DNA of 64,000 nucleotides, from positions 15,035,495-15,099,494 of the forward strand of contig OZ234502.1 of assembly GCA_965153455.1 (NCBI GenBank), written 5' to 3'. The DNA is from Sphagnum compactum. Taxonomy: Eukaryota; Bryophyta; Sphagnopsida; Sphagnales. Positions 60,065-64,000 of the stretch are shown in pieces. The position numbers and the translations under genes are program-made. Below the pieces are notes generated by a model. It was given only the letters and a program-made list of their open reading frames with translations. It did no database searches and was not told the origin of the DNA. Position 1 is the stretch's first letter; the number at the start of each line of letters is the position of its first letter.

Positions 60065-60739
60065 CCAAAGTTCTATTGTTGCCAGTTGATGTAATATCCC
60101 AAGCACACTCTTTCCTTGTGATAATTCTTCAAAGAGAATCAAACTGTCAATCACGCAGAATTGCACCAAACTGTTTGATAAACAACATAGCATAAATCTT
60201 TCTCAGTTGTACATCTGTGCTAACAAACATAGAAACTCAGGTGAGAGGAGAGATGAGACACTGACCTAGGCCAATGGCAGAAGCCAGGAAAGGTCTAGTA
60301 GGCAAGGTCAAGTACACATAGCATAGAACCAGAGTCGAGCCTCCCCCTGCAATCAGAGACTGGTTGCTCCCTGCCTTGAAATATCCAAAAACGTAGCACC
60401 GAGAGAAGAAGAAGAAGAAGAAGAGAAAGTGGAAAATGCTTTGAAGATTTTCTTCTTGTTGCTCTAGTTCTCACCAACAACAGAATCCCACTACAAAGTT
60501 CGTTGGCCAAGGCGTTTTTAGCATCGTGGTGCTAGCTGGATCGATGCAGTATGCGAGCGCAGACATTAGACAGTGGCGGGTAGTGGCCATGGTTCGCTTC
60601 TTCGTCAGCTTGCAAGGCGGTCGCACGATCTGACCTTGGTGCACCAGCAGAAAAAGAAGGATGGGAGATGTTGCTGAACAACCGGTAGGAAATGCAAAAG
60701 CCACCTTTAGCTCTGACGCCGCAAGTCAGGGCCAACAGG
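58791..60739. other. Region downstream of the HAD exon, no further exon recognised
   Basis: Contains (CT)n(TA)n near 60034-60064 and (GAA)n near 60399-60424. Frames on both strands (59495-59749, 59730-59957 plus; 60295-60510, 60471-60704 minus) show no known motif. I looked for later HAD exons on the minus strand and did not find any. Confidence 0.4.
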
Positions 60740-61060
60740 TCATGGACTCCACTCTGCAATCTCATGCAGAATGTTGATGGGTGAGCCGGAAACAATCTGA
60801 GGATGGTCATCTCCTAACACCCTGCTATACATGGAAGCGAAATCAATGGTAGGCACCGTCAGAGTCCCATCCATGTCGAACACTACTCCTCGTAGCGTGC
60901 GTTGCTGCTGCTGTTGCTGATGCTGGTGGGAGACCGCTACTACCGCTGCTCCTCCTGCTGCGGCTACGGTTGTTGCTGCTATGTTGCCGCTACTGTTGGC
61001 CATAGTTGAAGACGGTGACGACTGCACCAGTGTTCTGAAAACTGTCCCGCACAACAACAT
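60740..61060 (-). CDS. HAD-superfamily phosphatase, first exon only (partial gene)
   Basis: The 106-codon frame starts with a Ser/Thr/Ala-rich, basic N-terminus that could be an organelle transit peptide. After a polyglutamine stretch (HQHQQQQQQ) it reaches LRGVVFDMDGTLTVPTIDF, the HAD motif I with nucleophile and acid/base aspartates at about residues 62 and 64. Motifs II-IV are missing. The order resembles plant HAD-like hydrolases of the type with VFDMDGTLTVP...DFAxMY...ILHxIExWSP. The frame stops right after EIAEWSP, where a splice donor would be expected, but no strong GT donor is obvious. Either it splices within the last codons to exons I cannot see, or the gene is truncated. It lies between two clusters of the modular repeat. 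Confidence 0.7.
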   Translation of the reverse strand: MLLCGTVFRTLVQSSPSSTMANSSGNIAATTVAAAGGAAVVAVSHQHQQQQQQRTLRGVVFDMDGTLTVPTIDFASMYSRVLGDDHPQIVSGSPINILHEIAEWSP

Positions 61061-61337
61061 CCTTGGTGCTTCTGTTTACTACTACTACTACTACCACCAC
61101 TTTCTCTGCACTCCATGGCTTTTTCTCTTGCTTCTTTCTCCCATTCCCTTCCTTCTACATGACACATGCAGTGCACCCATTGACACACAATTCACCAGCA
61201 GAAGAAGAAGAAGAGGCGCAAGAGCGGGTAAAGCAACAAGGCAGAACCACACGTTCTGAATGTGGACACAGTAGCCCCAGCTATTTGTCTCTTTGGAGGC
61301 AAGCGATAACCTTAGCGAGTAGCACCAGTGGCCGTCA
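61061..61337 (-). promoter_or_regulatory. Upstream region of the HAD exon
   Basis: GC-balanced sequence with (TAC/TAG)n near 61076-61096 and (GAA)n near 61200-61214. The tail of a modular repeat unit begins at about 61338, so the local promoter would be at most about 280 bp long. Confidence 0.35.
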
Positions 61338-61452
61338 TTGGGACGGATGAGGGGACGGATGATGAGACGGATGACGACGGATGATGGGACGGATGGATGG
61401 AAAAGACGACCACCGCAAGCGGACAAAACCAAGGATATTATATAAGTAGACT
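61338..61452 (+). repeat. Modular repeat family, tail without a body
   Basis: GACGGATGA/GGACGGATGG repeats, then GGACAAAACCAAGGATATTATATAAGTAGAC, the standard tail, joined to the next head. No head or interior precedes it. Confidence 0.75.
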
Positions 61453-61829
61453 AGTGGGTACCCGTGACCTTCGAACACTGTGACATATGACATCACTTTC
61501 TCTTCTATTAACAATATTACGAACTCTATACATAACAAAACAACATAATTCAAAATGTTTATTTTTGAAAAAAGGTGTAATTTGCAAGTCTAAGTTCAAA
61601 TAATTTTCTGAAAATTTCAACAAACCTTGTCATACTTGCAATATAAAAAAATAAAAAAATAAACTCATGAACATGTGTGAAAACTAAATCCTTAAAAATA
61701 AATATATTGATTATTCGATAGTTACTTGCTGAACCAAATCACAGCCTATGATATATCATCCCTCCCCCAAATTACACATACCCACTAAAGCCCCCCCAAC
61801 ATACAACCCAAGGAGGACGACCGGACGGA
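61453..61829 (+). repeat. Modular repeat family, head followed by unique sequence
   Basis: The head AGTGGGTACCCGTGACCTTC continues to CACTGTGACATATGACATC and then into sequence not matched elsewhere. Near 61810-61826 AAGGAGGACGACCGGACGG resembles the type III pre-tail. Confidence 0.6.
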
Positions 61830-63062
61830 CAGTGATCTTCGGGCACTGTGAACTCCCCCAGTTTCTTTAAACTTGGTTCATGTTTTAGTTTTCTCTAGAA
61901 ACTTTTATTTTTTTTATTTTTTATTTTTATGGGTTTTCTGTTTTTATTATTATTTTGTATAATAAAAATAAAGTGTTTTTTTTTCACTTTTATATTTTTG
62001 TTTATTTGGATGCAAGTTTGAAGTTTGGAAAAAGAAGATACACCTCATTCTTTTTCAAGCAGGGTTTTTCTTCATTATTATAAGTTTTATTTTTTCTTAT
62101 TTTTTACTCTTGATTTGGTTTCTTCATTTTTGTAAATTTTTTTCTTTTAAAATTAGTTTACTGTATTTCCCTTTCCTTGTTTCATTTGTTTCCATTCTTT
62201 TTTTTTATAGTTTTTGCGTTTTTATTTTTTTTTTTGTTTATGTTTGTTTCATGCTTTAATTTTTTCTATTCTTATTTTGTCTATCTTCATTTTTTTAAAA
62301 AATTTATGCATTTATTTATTTATTTATTTTGTTTCTATTTTCTTTTTCAAAAAGATTCTAGTTTTTCTAATATGTTTTGTAATGAAAATAATTTTAAAAA
62401 ACTTTTGTATTTTTGTTTGATTAGATACAGGTTTGAAGTTTGGAAAAAGAAGACAAACCTCTTTTTTTTTTTCAAGTATGGTTTTTTTTCTCTTTCTTTT
62501 GCTGTCTATTTTGTTTTTTATTTTTTGTCATCTATTTTTAAATTTTCTCTTAAGATTATTTTACTGTATTTTCCTTTTTTGTTTCATGTTTAAATATATT
62601 TATTTTATATGTTTTCATTTTTTTCTATTTTTAAGTGTTTTAAAAAAGTTTCTAATTGTTAAAGTGTTTTTCTGTTTTTTTTTTCTAGCTTTTTCCCTTA
62701 AAAAAATAATTTGTTCTATTTTTTTCCTTTCTATTACAACTTTGTTTCATTTTATTTATTTGTTAACAACTTGTTTTTTTCTTTTTTCATTTGAAATTTC
62801 TTGTGTTGTTTTAAAAAGATTTCTTGTCTTGTTTCTCAATTTTTTTTCAACAATTTTTTGTTTTTTAAAATTAGTTTGTAGCTTTTGGCAAATTGCAAGA
62901 CTATAAGAGTTTTTCATAATCTACAGGATTGGATCACATTAACATTTGGATAAGCTGCTACTGCCGTCATTCGTCGTCCTCCTCCTCCTCTTCCAGCATC
63001 TTCTTCTTCTGGGATGATGGGACGGATGGATGGAAAGGACGGCCACCCAAGGATATTATATA
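61830..63062 (+). repeat. Modular repeat family, type I unit gamma (about 1.23 kb)
   Basis: A trimmed head (CAGTGATCTTCGGGCACTGTG) is followed by the type I interior, matching unit alpha to its end. It includes the internal duplication (about 62018 and 62431) and the TTTTGGCAAATTGCAAGACT block. The tail is GGATGGATGGAAAGGACGGCC and GGATATTATATAA at about 63050-63062. Confidence 0.85.
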
Positions 63063-63476
63063 ACACCACCACCCAGATTCCTTGAAATAGGAGATGCAAT
63101 AACCCGCACCTACTTTAGCTCCCCTACTCCAAATATCCCAATTGAAACTTTGGCACCCACATTGCCAGTCCTGCTGTTGCTCTCCATGGGTTCCTCCAAA
63201 GATCCGCACAAGGTTTCCCACTTTCTTCCACCTAAGAATATTGCGATCGGCCTTGGATGACCATGTTGGAATTGATTTGATGACCACTATTAGACCCCAT
63301 ACCTGGTTCACCTAAGCCATAAGCCAGTTCCGATTATCACAGAGTCACTGGAATTAGAGAGCATTGGCATTGGGTTGAAGACGTGGAGGTTCTTCCTGAT
63401 CACTAATTATGTGACATGGCCATGTTTGCATAACTTTTGTAAAACAAATTTCTCTTGATAGGCAGGCAACTATCAC
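63063..63476. other. GC-balanced DNA between the repeat unit and the hydrolase exon
   Basis: Plus frame 63030-63260 and minus frame 62967-63311 are both open. Neither matches the part of an alpha/beta hydrolase expected next, so I assign no gene. Confidence 0.35.
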
Positions 63477-63712
63477 ATTGCTTTGTATGTCACATTCGCA
63501 AGGAAGACCTTCATTCCCTTGATTGAAGATGGCAACATGACCTCCAATATGCTGGATAGATTGCTCTTGGCAAGAAGCTCATCCAAACTAGTTGACATGA
63601 AACCCACCCCTGAGCTGGAAATCACCACTTTCTTCACAAAATTTGGATACATCTCTGCCATCCGAAATGCCACCATGCCACCATAGTTAATTCCCACCAA
63701 TTGTATCTGGTT
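63477..63712 (-). CDS. Alpha/beta-hydrolase, internal exon, nucleophile Ser replaced by Asn (partial)
   Basis: A TTTTCAG acceptor opens the exon at 63712 with NQIQLVGINYGGMVAFRMAEMYPNFV, then KKVVISSSGVGF and LEVMLPSSIKGMKVFL. This is the strand-turn-helix around the nucleophile of plant alpha/beta hydrolases (usual motif G-x-S-x-G). Here the central residue is Asn: codon AAC, complement of GTT at 63686-63688, where AGC would give Ser. The frame would meet a stop at 63473. A GT donor at 63475-63476 allows splicing just before it. Earlier exons lie beyond the right edge, and no later exon was recognised. With the nucleophile lost it is either a dead paralogue, a non-enzymatic relative or a pseudogene. 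Confidence 0.65.
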
Positions 63713-64000
63713 CTGAAAACCAATTTCGCAAGAGGAAAAAAAAAAAAAAACCAATAAGTCAAAATAGAGCATGAATAATTGATGACAACATGTTATTATG
63801 ATGTTGTAGCAGCAATAATGCTTTGAAACATGTGGGGCCAATAAATCATATCAAACTCATGACCAAAAATCATAGTCTTTTAAGTTGAAGGTTTATTAGT
63901 ATTGAAAAAATATATCCTACAAAGAAACTGAATCTCACAATTTGTCCTGAAACTTCCCTATGCTTTTGGGTTATGAAGTATTATTAGGGTTTAGGGTGGT
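63713..64000 (-). other. Probable intron upstream of the hydrolase exon
   Basis: AT-rich with an A-run at 63736-63750. TTTAGGG-like units lie near 63985-63997. No exon was recognised. Confidence 0.45.

Noticed and set aside
60471-60740. Continuation of the HAD protein directly after its first exon
   Set aside because: None of the three minus frames resembles the conserved HAD helical cap or motifs II-III.
61003-61350. Plus-strand frames opposite and upstream of the HAD exon
   Set aside because: They are antisense shadows of the HAD exon and of TAC and GAA microsatellites.
62967-63311. Next exon of the alpha/beta hydrolase
   Set aside because: Neither the minus nor the plus frame reads like the lid or the strand with the catalytic Asp.
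1-64000. CRISPR arrays, bacterial operons or phage genes
   Set aside because: The short repeats lack regular spacers, genes have introns and plant families, and no ribosome-binding-site or operon pattern is seen.

Overview
This is a nuclear plant window. Short plant-type telomere motifs (TTTAGGG) recur. The three recognisable gene loci have plant-like GT-AG introns, telo-boxes lie upstream of a ribosomal-protein gene, and most of the DNA is AT-rich transposon debris. The glutamine synthetases read [10 protein letters not shown] and MREEGG where flowering plants usually read AHTNYS and RNDGG. That hints at a seed-free land plant (moss, lycophyte or fern), but the species cannot be named from the sequence.

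Gene content is low and on the minus strand. At 18094-19628 is a complete four-exon gene for the acidic ribosomal stalk protein P1 (113 aa). At 24366-28192 and 37377-41297 are two complete cytosolic glutamine synthetase (GS1) genes in tandem. Each has 13 exons with the same intron positions and phases, and they encode 363 and 368 aa. I rebuilt both exon by exon, and every junction is GT-AG and in frame. At 60740-61060 is the first exon of a HAD-family phosphatase. At 63477-63712 is one exon of an alpha/beta hydrolase whose nucleophile serine codon reads Asn. A fragment of an unidentified gene enters at the left edge. A broken, unidentified gene family member lies at 47629-48790.

The rest is mobile and repetitive DNA, much of it datable by nesting. 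0-15 kb: two copies of one dispersed repeat. One is split by a 771-bp inverted-repeat element, the other by a 3.4-kb hAT element with a decayed transposase, and each copy shows the other's empty site. 15-17 kb: a 988-bp non-autonomous hAT element with an 8-bp target duplication. 21-22.5 kb: a degenerate TTAGGTTAA-type array. 28.5-36 kb: short tandem arrays, a 364-bp hAT MITE, a second copy of the 771-bp family and a rearranged hAT fragment. 41.5-42.6 kb: a fold-back element carrying a nested Tourist-like MITE, about 275 bp upstream of the second GS1 start codon. 52.4-63.1 kb: a modular family of abutting repeat units that share one head and one tail but have three different interiors. It surrounds the HAD and hydrolase fragments.

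P1 serves translation, and the two GS1 genes assimilate ammonium in the cytosol. They are unrelated in pathway, so the only obvious functional relationship is the GS1 duplication. Distances, periods and repeat boundaries were read by eye and may be off by a few bases.
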